Made by a program: the position numbers and the translations under genes. The notes below the pieces were generated by a model, which saw only the letters and a program-made list of their open reading frames with translations, was not told the DNA's origin and searched no databases. Of a DNA stretch of 25,694 bases, positions 6,530-15,586 are shown one piece after another. The DNA is from a virus: IMG/VR virus record IMGVR_UViG_3300045912_000927, positions 1 through 25,694 of that record. One strand, 5' to 3'. How positions within the stretch are numbered: the first letter of the stretch is position 1; each line of letters starts with the position of its first letter.

Positions 6530-7810
6530 TCAGGGGAGGCGGAACACGGTGCCGTCGTGGACCACGGTGACGAGCGCGGATGCCGGCAGGTCGCCGGCGG
6601 CGAGATCGACCGTGCCGTCGCCCTTGCGGATGGCGACTGCGCCGAGCCCGTCGACGTTCAGCGTGGCGGCGCCGGTGTTCGCGGCCGCACCGTTGATGAA
6701 GCGGACGGTCAACCCAGCGAAGTACGACCCGAGCGCCGGCGTGAGCCCAACCGTGCGCGCGTTCGCGCTGCCGCCGGCGGCGCCGCCCCAGGTATTCAAC
6801 CCGCGCGCGCCGGCGATCGACGGCGCCTGCTCGGCGGTCGAGACCTCGATGACCTCGATGGCGAAGAAGGTCGCGGCATCGGCGAGCACCGTCGTCGGCG
6901 TACCAAGCCCGGTGCGGTTGACGCGCAGCTCGAAGTAGTCGCCCGGCGAGACCGCGAGCACCGGGGAGATCAGGAAGGCGGCGTTGTCCGTGAAGCCGGT
7001 GCCGCCGACGCGCACCGCCCACATGGCGGTGCCTGGGAAGGCTGGGCTCGGCGTGGCCCCGTTGCGCAGGAACTGCAGATTGATCGCGCCGACGCTGGCG
7101 GCGTCGGGGAAGCGCACCGAACCGTGCAGCCGCACCCGTGTCACACCGGCGGGCACGGTGAGCCGCGTCGGATTGCCGGCGGACCAGAAGGCGTCGGTGT
7201 CGTAGACGGCGGTCTGCCAGGCGGCGATCCAAGGGAATGACAGGCTCGTGGCGTCTGCGGTGCGGCGGAGCAGCGCGCCGCGGAACGGTACGGCCCAGTT
7301 GCCGGCGGAGAGGCCCGGGGTGAAGAATTCGAGGCCGGTCTCGCCGAGGTTCATCCGCACCGGCTTGAGCGACTGGCCGGCATAGGACGAGGGCGTGTCG
7401 TCGAGGTCCCGGAAGTTGGCGGCGCCGCCGCCCCCGCCGCCGCCGCCGATCGGGCGGATGCCGTTCGTGGTGCCGTCCGTGTACACGGTGAGCGCAGCGC
7501 CGGCGGGCACGGCCACGCTGCCCGCGCCACGCGCCACGGTGAGTGCCTCGGCCCCGTCGGCGTTGTCCACGGCGACCTCGCGGCGGATGGCCGGCACGGT
7601 GAGCGTGCGCGGCACGCTGACGCCGACGGCGCGGAAGACCCGATGCCGGCGGTACTGCTCGGCGGTGAGCGCGACGTCACCGGCGGAGAGGTCCACCGTC
7701 AGCACCTCGGTCACGGCGCGGTCGAGCAGATCGACCGCCTGGTTGATGGTGACCTCCTTCTGCGCCTGGGCGGCGGCGAGGTGCGGGACGGCAAGGTTCG
7801 GGCTGGTCAT
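6530..7810 (-). CDS. Tail fibre-like protein with DUF2793-type N-terminus
   Basis: The 426-residue product is the last gene of the late operon and probably forms a receptor-binding fibre or appendage attached to the tail tip. Residues 1-35 (PHLAAAQAQKEVTINQAVDL) match the start of DUF2793 tail proteins. After a beta-rich segment there is an eight-glycine hinge near residue 125, then FRDLDDTPSSYAGQ, a motif recurring in phage fibres. A jelly-roll-like region (about 215-330, with VRLHGSVRFPDAASVGAINL) resembles C1q-type carbohydrate- or protein-binding domains. The C-terminus (VRFINGAAANTGAATLNVDG) is a common fibre repeat module. Its ATG overlaps the stop of the tip protein (ATGA). No chaperone gene follows before the terminator. 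Confidence 0.8.
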   Translation of the reverse strand: MTSPNLAVPHLAAAQAQKEVTINQAVDLLDRAVTEVLTVDLSAGDVALTAEQYRRHRVFRAVGVSVPRTLTVPAIRREVAVDNADGAEALTVARGAGSVAVPAGAALTVYTDGTTNGIRPIGGGGGGGGAANFRDLDDTPSSYAGQSLKPVRMNLGETGLEFFTPGLSAGNWAVPFRGALLRRTADATSLSFPWIAAWQTAVYDTDAFWSAGNPTRLTVPAGVTRVRLHGSVRFPDAASVGAINLQFLRNGATPSPAFPGTAMWAVRVGGTGFTDNAAFLISPVLAVSPGDYFELRVNRTGLGTPTTVLADAATFFAIEVIEVSTAEQAPSIAGARGLNTWGGAAGGSANARTVGLTPALGSYFAGLTVRFINGAAANTGAATLNVDGLGAVAIRKGDGTVDLAAGDLPASALVTVVHDGTVFRLP

Positions 7811-10800
7811 ACGATGGCTGTTCCCCGGCGGCCGCGGCCGACCACGGCGCTGATCTGATGGACGTGCACGCGGACCGGCTCGCCGGGCGTCAGCCCGTCA
7901 TCGGTCTGCTGCGCGGCGGTGTAGGTGACGGTGGGGCTCGCCAGCCCGGCAAAGGTCCGCAGCGTGGCGGTGTCCGCGGCGTCGCGGATGTCCACCTCGT
8001 AGAGCTCGCTCTCCTCGCCAAGCGGGACGGCGCCGGTCAGATCGACGAGCTCGCCGCCGAGACGCGTCCGCCGCACCCAGGTGACGGTGAGGTTGTTTGC
8101 GCCGTCGCGGCTGCCGGCGATGTGCACCGGGGCATAGGGCTGCTCGGCACGGCCGATCATGAGGCGGCGCACCTCGGTCGCGGTCTGGACGGTCTGGAAC
8201 AGGCCGACGAAGCGGAACCGCTCGATGGTGTTGAGCGCGCCGAGCGGCGAGGTGCCGCGCACCGGCACGTCGAGCAGCAGGAACACCGCCCCCGTAGCGA
8301 AGGCGCCCGCGTCCTCGGTGCCGCGCCGGCCGCGCAGCAGGCGGCGGAGCTCGAACCGACCGTCGCCGAGCGGGGTGACGTCGGCGAACTGGATCAGCTC
8401 GACCCGCCCGTCCTCGGCGATCAGCGCGGCGGGATTGGCACCGTTCAGCACCTCGAGCTCGGTCGCGCCCTCGATGCGCTCCGCGCCGGTCTGCATCTGC
8501 ACCGCGAGCACGGTGGCGTTGTCCCAGGTCCAGTACGACCCCGGCGCCGGCACCGCGCCGAGCACCGCGCCCCAGGCGGCCACGTCCAGCACCGCACCGG
8601 CAGGCTCCCACGCCGTGCCGTCGGCCGAGCGGAACACCTCGGCCCGGCGCCAGGTCTGGCCGCGCAGCCCGCCGGCGAGCAGGTAGGAGCGCAGTGCACC
8701 GGCGAGAGCGTCGGCATCGGCGAGCAGCGGCAGGTTGAGCGCGAAGCCGCGCGTGGCATAGGGCGCCGGCAGCGCATCGGGCACGAACCCGGCGCCGCCG
8801 TCCGCGATTGCGACCACTGCGTAATCGCCGGGCGCCTCCTCGACGGCTTCCAGCGCCACGGTCCAGTCGGCACCGAGCTGCGCCGAGATCAGCCGCACGC
8901 GGCTCTGCGATCCGTCACCGCGCACCAGCGTCGCCGGGTCGGTCGGTTCGAGCCGCAGGTGCTGCGTGGTGCCGGCGAAGCCGAAGCGGGTGCGCTCGCG
9001 CCAGGCCGCCAGGATCAGCCGGCGCGCGATCGCCTTGGCCTCTGTCGCGGTGAGCACCAGCGGCAGATCGACCGTCGCCTCCGCCGTGGACGCCATGGTG
9101 GCGGAGGGCGCGCGCGGGCGCTGCCAGCGCTGCGTGCCGATCTCGTAGGCGCGCTCGGGGTCGATGTGACGGACGCTGATCGCGCGCGGAAGCTCGGCGT
9201 CCTGCGCACGCTGCTCGTCGATCACGGGGTTGTCCCCACGCCGGACCAGATCGGCGTGCTGCACGGGCGCGACGGCCCCGCCGCCGCGCGCGCGGAAGAC
9301 CAGCACGTCGTCGCGCTCGACCGCGTCGAAGGCGTAGGCGGTGGCGAGCGGCTCGATCGCCTGGCGCGCCGGCATCGGCCGGGCGACCACGAAGCCGCGC
9401 ACGCTGTCGGTCAGCCCGGCGACGTTGATGTCCGGGGCCGCGAGCCCGGCGCGCTGGCAGAGCGCGGCGACGATCGAGGCGAGCGGCACGGTGTCGCTGC
9501 CCTGCCGCAGCACCAGCAGCCGCCGATAGACCCCGCCGGGGCCCGCGTAGAACGCGGCCTTGATGTCCGAGTCCCAGGCGAAGGCGGCATTGGTGGGCAT
9601 GGTCGAGGTCGCGGCGGTCTGCACGGTCGCGCCGGTGCGCGTATCGAGCACGATGACCTGGTTCGCGCCGGTGCTGTGGATCGCCCAGGTGCCGCCGAAG
9701 GCGCGCTTGCTGCCCGATCGCGCCGCGGAGAGGAAACTCGGGACGTATCGCTGCCAGGCGATCGAGCCGTCCGCGCGCAGCTTGGAGATCGCGGTCTCGC
9801 CGGGCGAGTTGGGCGATACGGCGAGGATCAGCGCGTTGTCGTCGGGGTCGTGGTCGAAGGCGACGGCGGTGAGCGGACTGGTGCCGGTCAGACCGAGCGC
9901 GGCATTGGTGTAGGTGGCGACCAGGGACGCCCACACGCCGGCGATCTGCTGCCCGCCGGTCGCGCCATGGGTGGGCACGATCCGCCAGAGCTCGATGCCA
10001 CCGCCGGCGACCGGCGCGGCATACCAGATGTCGGAGGCGCCCTCGCGCTCCTCGCCCGCCGCCAGCCAGCCGTTCGCCGGCGCCTCCATGATCCGCTCGT
10101 CGCCGGTATCGGACGAGCCGAACACGTAGGTCATGGTGTCGGCGTCGATGCCGTAGACCGCCGCCGGGCTGGCTTGCGGCGGGGTGAGGAAGAACCGCCG
10201 CCAGCCGAACGGCCCGAGCACGCGGGCGACCAGGCAGTCACCGCGCAGCGGCACACGGAAGCGGGTGCGGGTGGTGGTGAAGGCCGAGGTCGTGGACTCG
10301 AACGATCCGAGCAGCGCGCCGGTGTCGAGATCGTACTTCCGCAGCCAGACGTCGCCGGTCGGCCCGTGCACGACGTAGACCTTGCCGTCCTGCGTGGCGA
10401 TCGCGTGCGCGAACTGCGCCAGGCTGGGGCCGAAGGCGCGCCGCGCCTCCATCGTCAGCGTGTTCACCGCGGCGAGGAAGCGCTGCGTCGCATCGTGCGG
10501 CTCGGTGCCGAGCAGCAGCACGGTGGCGCGTTCGAAGTCCGTCGTGGAGAGCGTGCCGGAATAGGCGGACGCCGGCGGCAGCGATACGGTCTGCTCGATC
10601 GTGGACTGCCCGCCGGACGCGACGACCTCCGCGCTCACCGAGGGAATGCGGTTGCCGAAGGCGTCGAGCGGCACGTCCTCGAACACCAGGTAGCAGAGGC
10701 CGCGATGCGCGACCGCGTTCGCCGCGCCGACGCTCGCCTCGATCAGCGGGTCGGGGAACTGGCTCTCGTCGCCGGGATGGAAGCGCCAGCGCAGGCCGGG

Positions 10801-11253
10801 CACCTGCAATTGCAGCGAGCCACCGGAGGCGTCGTAGACCAGCTTGTCGTCCATCCAGAGCCGCAGCACTGCGGTCATCGGCCCGACGCAGAGGGCGGAG
10901 GCCCAGGAGGCGAAGTAGGAGTAGGTGGTGACGCTCTGGCGCCGGCCGCCCTTGCCGGCGCGCACGCGCTGGGTGTTGCTCTGCTCGCGCAGGCCCGAGG
11001 ACCAGATGATGTTGCCGGCGACGCGGGCGGTGCCGAACACGAGCGGGATGGCGGCGCCGTAGGTGCTGGTCTGCACCGCGAGATCGCCGAGGCGCGGGCC
11101 GGTGAGTGCGGGCGGCTTCGGCCCGAACAGCATGTTGCCGGCGAGCCCGCCGAGCGCCCAGCCGACCGAGACGCCGAGGCTGGCCGCACCGAGTGCGCCG
11201 CCGATCGCACCGCCGAGCGCGGCGCCGCCGGCCGCGAGCGCGAGGACTGCCAT
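7807..11253 (-). CDS. Tail tip/host specificity protein (gpJ-like, Phage-tail_3 domain)
   Basis: At 1148 residues this is the largest gene, in the position of lambda J and of the gene transfer agent megaprotein. It should form the central tip that contacts the host and directs DNA ejection. The N-terminus is a glycine-zipper hydrophobic stretch (GGAALGGAIGGALGAASLG) followed by PALTGPRLGDLAVQTSTYG, typical of alphaproteobacterial tip proteins. Residues about 640-810 (AFDAVERDDVLVF, LPRAISVRHIDPERAYEIGT, EAKAIARRLILAAWRERTRF) match the putative phage tail protein domain PF13550. The C-terminal part contains fibronectin-like strands ending YTAAQQTDDGLTPGEP. Between about 285 and 550 are propeller-like repeats (KVYVVHGPTGDVWLRKYDLD, VIVLDTRTGATVQT) where the GTA protein has a TIM-barrel domain. 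One base separates it from the peptidase gene. Confidence 0.88.
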   Translation of the reverse strand: MAVLALAAGGAALGGAIGGALGAASLGVSVGWALGGLAGNMLFGPKPPALTGPRLGDLAVQTSTYGAAIPLVFGTARVAGNIIWSSGLREQSNTQRVRAGKGGRRQSVTTYSYFASWASALCVGPMTAVLRLWMDDKLVYDASGGSLQLQVPGLRWRFHPGDESQFPDPLIEASVGAANAVAHRGLCYLVFEDVPLDAFGNRIPSVSAEVVASGGQSTIEQTVSLPPASAYSGTLSTTDFERATVLLLGTEPHDATQRFLAAVNTLTMEARRAFGPSLAQFAHAIATQDGKVYVVHGPTGDVWLRKYDLDTGALLGSFESTTSAFTTTRTRFRVPLRGDCLVARVLGPFGWRRFFLTPPQASPAAVYGIDADTMTYVFGSSDTGDERIMEAPANGWLAAGEEREGASDIWYAAPVAGGGIELWRIVPTHGATGGQQIAGVWASLVATYTNAALGLTGTSPLTAVAFDHDPDDNALILAVSPNSPGETAISKLRADGSIAWQRYVPSFLSAARSGSKRAFGGTWAIHSTGANQVIVLDTRTGATVQTAATSTMPTNAAFAWDSDIKAAFYAGPGGVYRRLLVLRQGSDTVPLASIVAALCQRAGLAAPDINVAGLTDSVRGFVVARPMPARQAIEPLATAYAFDAVERDDVLVFRARGGGAVAPVQHADLVRRGDNPVIDEQRAQDAELPRAISVRHIDPERAYEIGTQRWQRPRAPSATMASTAEATVDLPLVLTATEAKAIARRLILAAWRERTRFGFAGTTQHLRLEPTDPATLVRGDGSQSRVRLISAQLGADWTVALEAVEEAPGDYAVVAIADGGAGFVPDALPAPYATRGFALNLPLLADADALAGALRSYLLAGGLRGQTWRRAEVFRSADGTAWEPAGAVLDVAAWGAVLGAVPAPGSYWTWDNATVLAVQMQTGAERIEGATELEVLNGANPAALIAEDGRVELIQFADVTPLGDGRFELRRLLRGRRGTEDAGAFATGAVFLLLDVPVRGTSPLGALNTIERFRFVGLFQTVQTATEVRRLMIGRAEQPYAPVHIAGSRDGANNLTVTWVRRTRLGGELVDLTGAVPLGEESELYEVDIRDAADTATLRTFAGLASPTVTYTAAQQTDDGLTPGEPVRVHVHQISAVVGRGRRGTAIV

Positions 11254-11254
11254 G

Positions 11255-11665
11255 TCAGCCGACCCTCAACCGGAACGCGCCCGTGAGCGTGCCGGCGTCG
11301 AGCGATGCGAGCGGTTCCTCGACCACGCGCCGGCGCGGCGCATAGGCGTGGATCACGCTCGGCACGCGGTACTCAGGATGCTCGGCACACACGCCGAGAT
11401 GGCCGGCATAGAGGCCGAGATTGAACAGCAGGACGTCGCCGGCGCGCGCCTCGGCGAGCGGCACTTCGTCGAGCACTTCCGCCAGCTCCTGACGCAGCCG
11501 GTGCGAGGACGGCTCACGTGCATAGGGTGCGGGATCGTCTGCGGCGATGCCGCACTCGCGCGCCGCGAGCAGCACGAGCCCGATGCAGTCGATGCCCTCG
11601 CGCGAGCGGCCGAGATGGCGCCAGGGCACGCCGATGTAGCGCCGCGCTGCCTCGTCGAGCGTCAT
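11255..11665 (-). CDS. NlpC/P60 family tail peptidase
   Basis: This 136-residue cysteine peptidase probably cleaves peptide crosslinks in peptidoglycan during DNA entry, the role proposed for the lambda gpK C-terminal domain and for gene transfer agent gp14. The triad is visible: GIDCIGLVLL with Cys27, GHLGVC with His89 and IHAY with His106. The opening DEAARRYIGVPWRHLGRSRE is the family's usual lead-in. It is a stand-alone domain without the MPN (JAB) half found in lambda gpK. ATG 11665 overlaps the upstream stop by four bases (ATGA), which fixes the start; longer readings of the frame upstream are GC-rich shadow of the neighbouring gene. Confidence 0.92.
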   Translation of the reverse strand: MTLDEAARRYIGVPWRHLGRSREGIDCIGLVLLAARECGIAADDPAPYAREPSSHRLRQELAEVLDEVPLAEARAGDVLLFNLGLYAGHLGVCAEHPEYRVPSVIHAYAPRRRVVEEPLASLDAGTLTGAFRLRVG

Positions 11666-12726
11666 ACGCCGATCCCGACGATGCCTTTGTCGCCGGGGAT
11701 ATGCGGCTCGCCGCGGAAGTTCAGACGATTCGCGAACTTGTCCCGGCAGGTGGAGAGACGCTTGTCGCAGCCGGGTTGGAGCCGCACAACGTCGCCGGCG
11801 GAGGCAGGAAACGGCAGCGGCAGGAACAGCGCCAGGGTGCGCGTGGCCTGCGTCCAGGCGAGCACGTCGCGCGCCACGCCGGCATTGAGCCCGGTCTCGA
11901 ACACCGCCACGCCATGCTCGAACCAGCCGTCCGGGCGCGCGGGCGCAGCGCCCGTGTTGGCGATCATGACGGTACTCAGGTCGGGTGCACTCTCGACCGT
12001 CGCCGGTAGGGTCCAGGCCATGCGCGCGGTCCAGACCGCGGTGCCGTCCGTCGTGGTGGCGCCGATGGTCGTGTCGAAGGTCGGCGCGGCGCTGTCCGTG
12101 GTGCCCGCGGTCGTGCACTCGTAATGGCGTTCCTGCTCGCGGTAGCTGCCCACCGCGGGCGGGTCGGTCTCGACGCGCACGAAGGTGCCGAGGACGTAGG
12201 CCGTGCTGTTCGCCCGCAGGGACGGGCGCAGCGGCAGACGGCAGCGCGCATCGCCGAGATCGGCGCGGCACTCGGGCGTGTAGAGCTCGCCCACCGTGAC
12301 GTTCAGCGCCTGCGCCAGCCCGCGCAGCTCGGCACGGAAGGTGCCGTCGTCGCGCGCGATCACCTCGCCCAGGCGGCCGCGGCGCAGCCGCAGCGTCGCC
12401 TGCGTAAGATCGGACCAGTTGACCAGGAAGATCCGCACCTCGGCGCCGTCCCACAGCCCGGCGCGCAGGGACGCGGCATCGATCTCCGCCGCATCGAGGA
12501 TGCCATCGACCTCGGTATCGTCCACGCTGAGATCGGCGCGGGCGGCGATCGCGGCGCGCCGGTAGCCGGTCTTCGCCCGGTAGGTCACGCCGTCCACCAC
12601 CAGGTCGGCGTCGTGGTCCGTGAAGCCAAACACGCCGCCGTCGCGCCGCTCGACGCGCCAACAGGTCGCGAGCGTGGTGAGAAGCTCGCCGAGATGCGTC
12701 GCCAGCGCGGAGGAAACCGATTTCAC
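11662..12726 (-). CDS. DUF2163 tail-tip protein
   Basis: This 354-residue protein corresponds to gene transfer agent gp13 and the hub proteins of related siphophages; it probably forms part of the baseplate hub between the distal tail ring and the tip. Family features are the N-terminal ALATHLGELLTTLATCWRVE, GFTDHDADLVVDGVTYRA, LYTPECRADLGDARCRLPL, and the C-terminal PGCDKRLSTCRDKFANRLNF ending in PHIPG. The cysteines in these motifs are a conserved feature of the domain. The start is GTG at 12726, overlapping the upstream TGA as GTGA. Longer in-frame readings are rejected because they cross the DUF2460 gene. The stop overlaps the peptidase start by four bases. Confidence 0.9.
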   Translation of the reverse strand: MKSVSSALATHLGELLTTLATCWRVERRDGGVFGFTDHDADLVVDGVTYRAKTGYRRAAIAARADLSVDDTEVDGILDAAEIDAASLRAGLWDGAEVRIFLVNWSDLTQATLRLRRGRLGEVIARDDGTFRAELRGLAQALNVTVGELYTPECRADLGDARCRLPLRPSLRANSTAYVLGTFVRVETDPPAVGSYREQERHYECTTAGTTDSAAPTFDTTIGATTTDGTAVWTARMAWTLPATVESAPDLSTVMIANTGAAPARPDGWFEHGVAVFETGLNAGVARDVLAWTQATRTLALFLPLPFPASAGDVVRLQPGCDKRLSTCRDKFANRLNFRGEPHIPGDKGIVGIGV

Positions 12727-13343
12727 AACCGCACCTCGATGACGGGGATGTCCGCCCACTGGCCCTGGAAGAAGTTGTCCAGCGTCAGGCCCAGATCGTC
12801 GGCGTCGAAGCGGACCGGCACGTCGAACTCGCACTGCGCTTCGACCGCATGGCCGACCACGCTGCGCAAGGACGAACCGAGTGTGATCGTGCCGGTGACG
12901 GTGTTCACCTGGAACTGGCTCGCGCCCGTCCCCTCGCTGCGCTCAATGCCGTCGGTCCAGCAGCGCACCGTGCCGGCCACGGGAAGCTGGATCACGCGCG
13001 CCTGGCTCGCCGGGCCGGACGTGTAGCTGCGCACGATCTGGAACGTCGCCGTCGTGCCGTCCGTCGTGCCGATCTGCTGACGCGGCATGGCGAAGTCCGA
13101 CCAGTCCTTGAAGCGGAAGGCAAAGGCGCGACCGCGCCGGGCGCGGAAGAACGCGATCAGGGACGTGAGGTCCTCGCGCGTCTTCAGCCCGCTGCCGACG
13201 TTCCAGCGCCCGCGCGAGGCGGACCAGTTCTGGTTGCGCCGCTCGTGCCCGCCGGCGGTCGTCACCACGTTGGTGGACCACAGCGGCCCGCCGGTCGCGC
13301 CGAGCGCGATCTTGTCGGGGAAGCGCACGTCGTGGAACGCCAT
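12723..13343 (-). CDS. DUF2460 distal tail protein
   Basis: The 206-residue product begins MAFHDVRFPDKIALGATGGP and contains NWSASRGRWNVGSGLKTRED, LIAFFRARRGRAFAFRFKDW and VQCEFDVPVRFD-like segments characteristic of DUF2460. In the gene transfer agent this family (gp12) forms the distal tail ring joining the tube to the hub, and its length of about 200-210 residues agrees. It sits directly after the tape measure gene; its ATG shares one base with that gene's stop (TGATG), which fixes the start. The last residues IPVIEVRL are the usual family ending. Confidence 0.92.
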   Translation of the reverse strand: MAFHDVRFPDKIALGATGGPLWSTNVVTTAGGHERRNQNWSASRGRWNVGSGLKTREDLTSLIAFFRARRGRAFAFRFKDWSDFAMPRQQIGTTDGTTATFQIVRSYTSGPASQARVIQLPVAGTVRCWTDGIERSEGTGASQFQVNTVTGTITLGSSLRSVVGHAVEAQCEFDVPVRFDADDLGLTLDNFFQGQWADIPVIEVRL

Positions 13344-15586
13344 CAGAGGCTCCGCTGCGCGCGCTGGAGCCCGCGCGCCATCGCCGCGGTGATCTGCGCC
13401 TGCGACGCGCGGAAGCTGTCCGCGTCGGCGGCGGTGACGTTCATGATCACGGTCGGCGGGCTCCCATCGAACGGAGTTCGATGGGGACCCGCGCCGCCGA
13501 GCGCGCGCTGCGCATCGCGCTTCGGCACCACCACCTCGCCGCGCTGGAGGATCGCCGGGTACTCGTCGGGCCGGAACCAACCGTCATGCAGCCGCGGCGC
13601 GCCGGTGAAGGCGAGCGCGGGCACGCGCCGCATCGGCACGGCGCTCGCACCGACCTCGCCGCCCTCGTGGAACAGGCCCGCCAGGAACGAGCCGATGCCG
13701 GAGAAGATGCCGCCGATCCCGCCGCCGGAGATCCCGCCCAAGGCCGAGTTGAACAGCGCCAGCAGCGGCTCGGTGACCAGCTTGCGCGTGCCGAGCCGGA
13801 GAAGATCCTGCTCGATGCCCTTCAGCACATCGCCGAAGCTCTTTCCGCGCACGATCGCGCCCTCGAATGCGCTCTCGAAGGTGAGCCCGAGCTGGCGCGC
13901 GACGTCATCGACCTCGGCGGTCTTCTGCTCGGCGCGGCTGAGCTCGTCGAGTAGGGTCTGCGCACGCCGGCCGATGATCGCGTCGGCCTCCGTCGCACCG
14001 AAGCGGCCTTCGAGCACGGGGCGGAGCTCGCCCAGGCGTTCGAGCGCGGCGACGTAGCGTTCCAGCGGCGTGCGGGTCTCCTCATAGAGCCGCCCCGCCT
14101 CCTGAAGCGCCGTGTTCTCGGCACGCCGCGCCTCCTGAAGATCGAACAGCGCGTTCGCCAGACGCTCGGCCTCCGCGCGTTGGACTCCACTGACGCCCGC
14201 GATCCGCTCGGCGACGAAGCGCTCGCGCTCGTCGGCCAGCCCGGCAAGCTCGACCTGCCGGCGGAGTGCGTCGATGCGGCGTTCCTCGGCGCCGACTGCC
14301 GTGGCGGTGGTGCGTGTGAGCCGCTGCAACGCCTCGTCGCGGGCGCGCAGCGCATCGGTATCGAGACGCTGCCGCTCGGCCGGATCGACCGCCCCGGCCT
14401 CGGCCGCACGGCGGATGCGGTCGAGCCGCTCCTGGTACTCGCGCTCGATCCGCACACGCGCATCGAAGGTCTCGCGCAGCCCGGCGATATCCTCGGCCGC
14501 ACGCTGACGGCGGAGCTCCGCCTCGTTCGCGCCGGCGCGCGTGCGGCCCTCGACGATCTCGCGCGCGCGCTCCTCGAACTGCGCGTTGCGCTGACGCAGC
14601 GCTTCCAGCCGCTGGTCGATCTCCGCGAGCTCGCGGTCGATCTCCTGGACGGTGACGCGCAACGGACTGGCAAGACCGCGTTCCTCCAAGGCGCGCCGCG
14701 TCGCGTCCTGGGAGAAGACCACCCCGCCGCCGGCCTCGCGCGCCCGCAAGAGGTCGGCCCGCCGCGCTTCCAGCCGCCCGATCTGCTCTGAGACCGGCAC
14801 GCCGAAGGCGACGCGGCCGATCTGGTCGGCGATCGCGCCGAGCGCCGGAGCGACGCTGGCCAGGAGGTTGGTCGCCAGCGTCGAGAACGCACTGTTCAGC
14901 TTGGCGATGCGATCGGAGGCCTGGTCGGCGCGCGCGATCAGCTCCGCATCCGCGATCTGGCCGAACCGCAGCGCCTCGGCGGTGAGCCGTTCCAGTCCCT
15001 CGCGCCCCTGGGCGAGGAAGGGAATGAGTCGCTGGCCGAGCCGGTCGCCGAACACCTCGGTGGCGATGCGCGCCCGCTCGGCGGGGCTTTCGACCGCGGC
15101 GATGCGGTCGGCGATGTCCGCGAGCACGCCCTCGGTTGCGCGCGCATTGCCGGAAGCATCCAGGAACGCGACGCCGATGCGGCGGAAGGCTTCCTCCGCC
15201 TGCCGCCCGCCGGTCGCGGCATCGCCGATGCGGCGCGTCAGCGCCGCAAGGCCGCGGTCCAGCTCCTCGTTGCGCAGCCCGACCTCGACCGCGGCGAAGC
15301 GGAACGCCTGCAAGGCATCGGTGGACACGCCGACCTGATCGGCGAGTTCGCCCAGCCCGCCCACCGCATCGACCGCGCGGCGGGCGAAGTTGGCGAGTGC
15401 GCCGACCGAGAGCGCGCCAAGGCCGATGCCGAGCAGGTTGAGCGCGGATGACGCGCGCTGCGCCCCGCCGACGATCCGCGCAAGCGCCTGGTCGCCGGCC
15501 TCGCCGGTACGCGTCAGTTCCTGACGTGCCTGCTGCGCGCCGTCCACCGACAGCCGAACCGAGAGCCGGCGCGTCGCGTCAGTCAT
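13343..15586 (-). CDS. Tail tape measure protein (lambda gpH-like)
   Basis: The 747-residue protein sets tail length and is expelled with DNA. An N-terminal helical lead (RLSVRLSVDGAQQARQEL) precedes a hydrophobic stretch near 50-65, a tape-measure core (FGDRLGQRLIPFLAQGREGL), and long charged coiled coils (about 270-520). The C-terminal lambda-type region is FESAFEGAIVRGKSFGDVLK, then LALFNSALGG and a glycine-rich hydrophobic segment. The end (FHEGGEVGASAVPMRRVPAL, then EYPAILQRGEVVVPK) is common in this class. Start ATG 15586 has GGAGG seven bases upstream. Near residue 700 the gene carries an in-frame copy of the dispersed palindrome (13458-13490), read as AGPHRTPFDGSP. The gene overlaps the T reading frame by eight bases. 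Confidence 0.93.
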   Translation of the reverse strand: MTDATRRLSVRLSVDGAQQARQELTRTGEAGDQALARIVGGAQRASSALNLLGIGLGALSVGALANFARRAVDAVGGLGELADQVGVSTDALQAFRFAAVEVGLRNEELDRGLAALTRRIGDAATGGRQAEEAFRRIGVAFLDASGNARATEGVLADIADRIAAVESPAERARIATEVFGDRLGQRLIPFLAQGREGLERLTAEALRFGQIADAELIARADQASDRIAKLNSAFSTLATNLLASVAPALGAIADQIGRVAFGVPVSEQIGRLEARRADLLRAREAGGGVVFSQDATRRALEERGLASPLRVTVQEIDRELAEIDQRLEALRQRNAQFEERAREIVEGRTRAGANEAELRRQRAAEDIAGLRETFDARVRIEREYQERLDRIRRAAEAGAVDPAERQRLDTDALRARDEALQRLTRTTATAVGAEERRIDALRRQVELAGLADERERFVAERIAGVSGVQRAEAERLANALFDLQEARRAENTALQEAGRLYEETRTPLERYVAALERLGELRPVLEGRFGATEADAIIGRRAQTLLDELSRAEQKTAEVDDVARQLGLTFESAFEGAIVRGKSFGDVLKGIEQDLLRLGTRKLVTEPLLALFNSALGGISGGGIGGIFSGIGSFLAGLFHEGGEVGASAVPMRRVPALAFTGAPRLHDGWFRPDEYPAILQRGEVVVPKRDAQRALGGAGPHRTPFDGSPPTVIMNVTAADADSFRASQAQITAAMARGLQRAQRSL
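13458..13490 (-). repeat. Dispersed palindromic element, copy 2 (in tape measure gene)
   Basis: Two perfect 10-bp arms (CCCATCGAAC and GTTCGATGGG) close over a three-base loop and are flanked by GGG and CCC. It is identical at 31 of 33 positions to copy 4 in the protease/scaffold gene and encodes nearly the same peptide (HRTPFDGSP against HRTLFDGSP), in two unrelated proteins. Confidence 0.85.

Noticed and set aside
7858-11286. Plus-strand open frame of 1142 codons opposite the tail tip gene
   Set aside because: It is a GC-rich antisense shadow: composition is dominated by Arg, Gly, Ala and His with no recognisable motif, whereas the minus-strand frame has clear family features and coupled neighbours.
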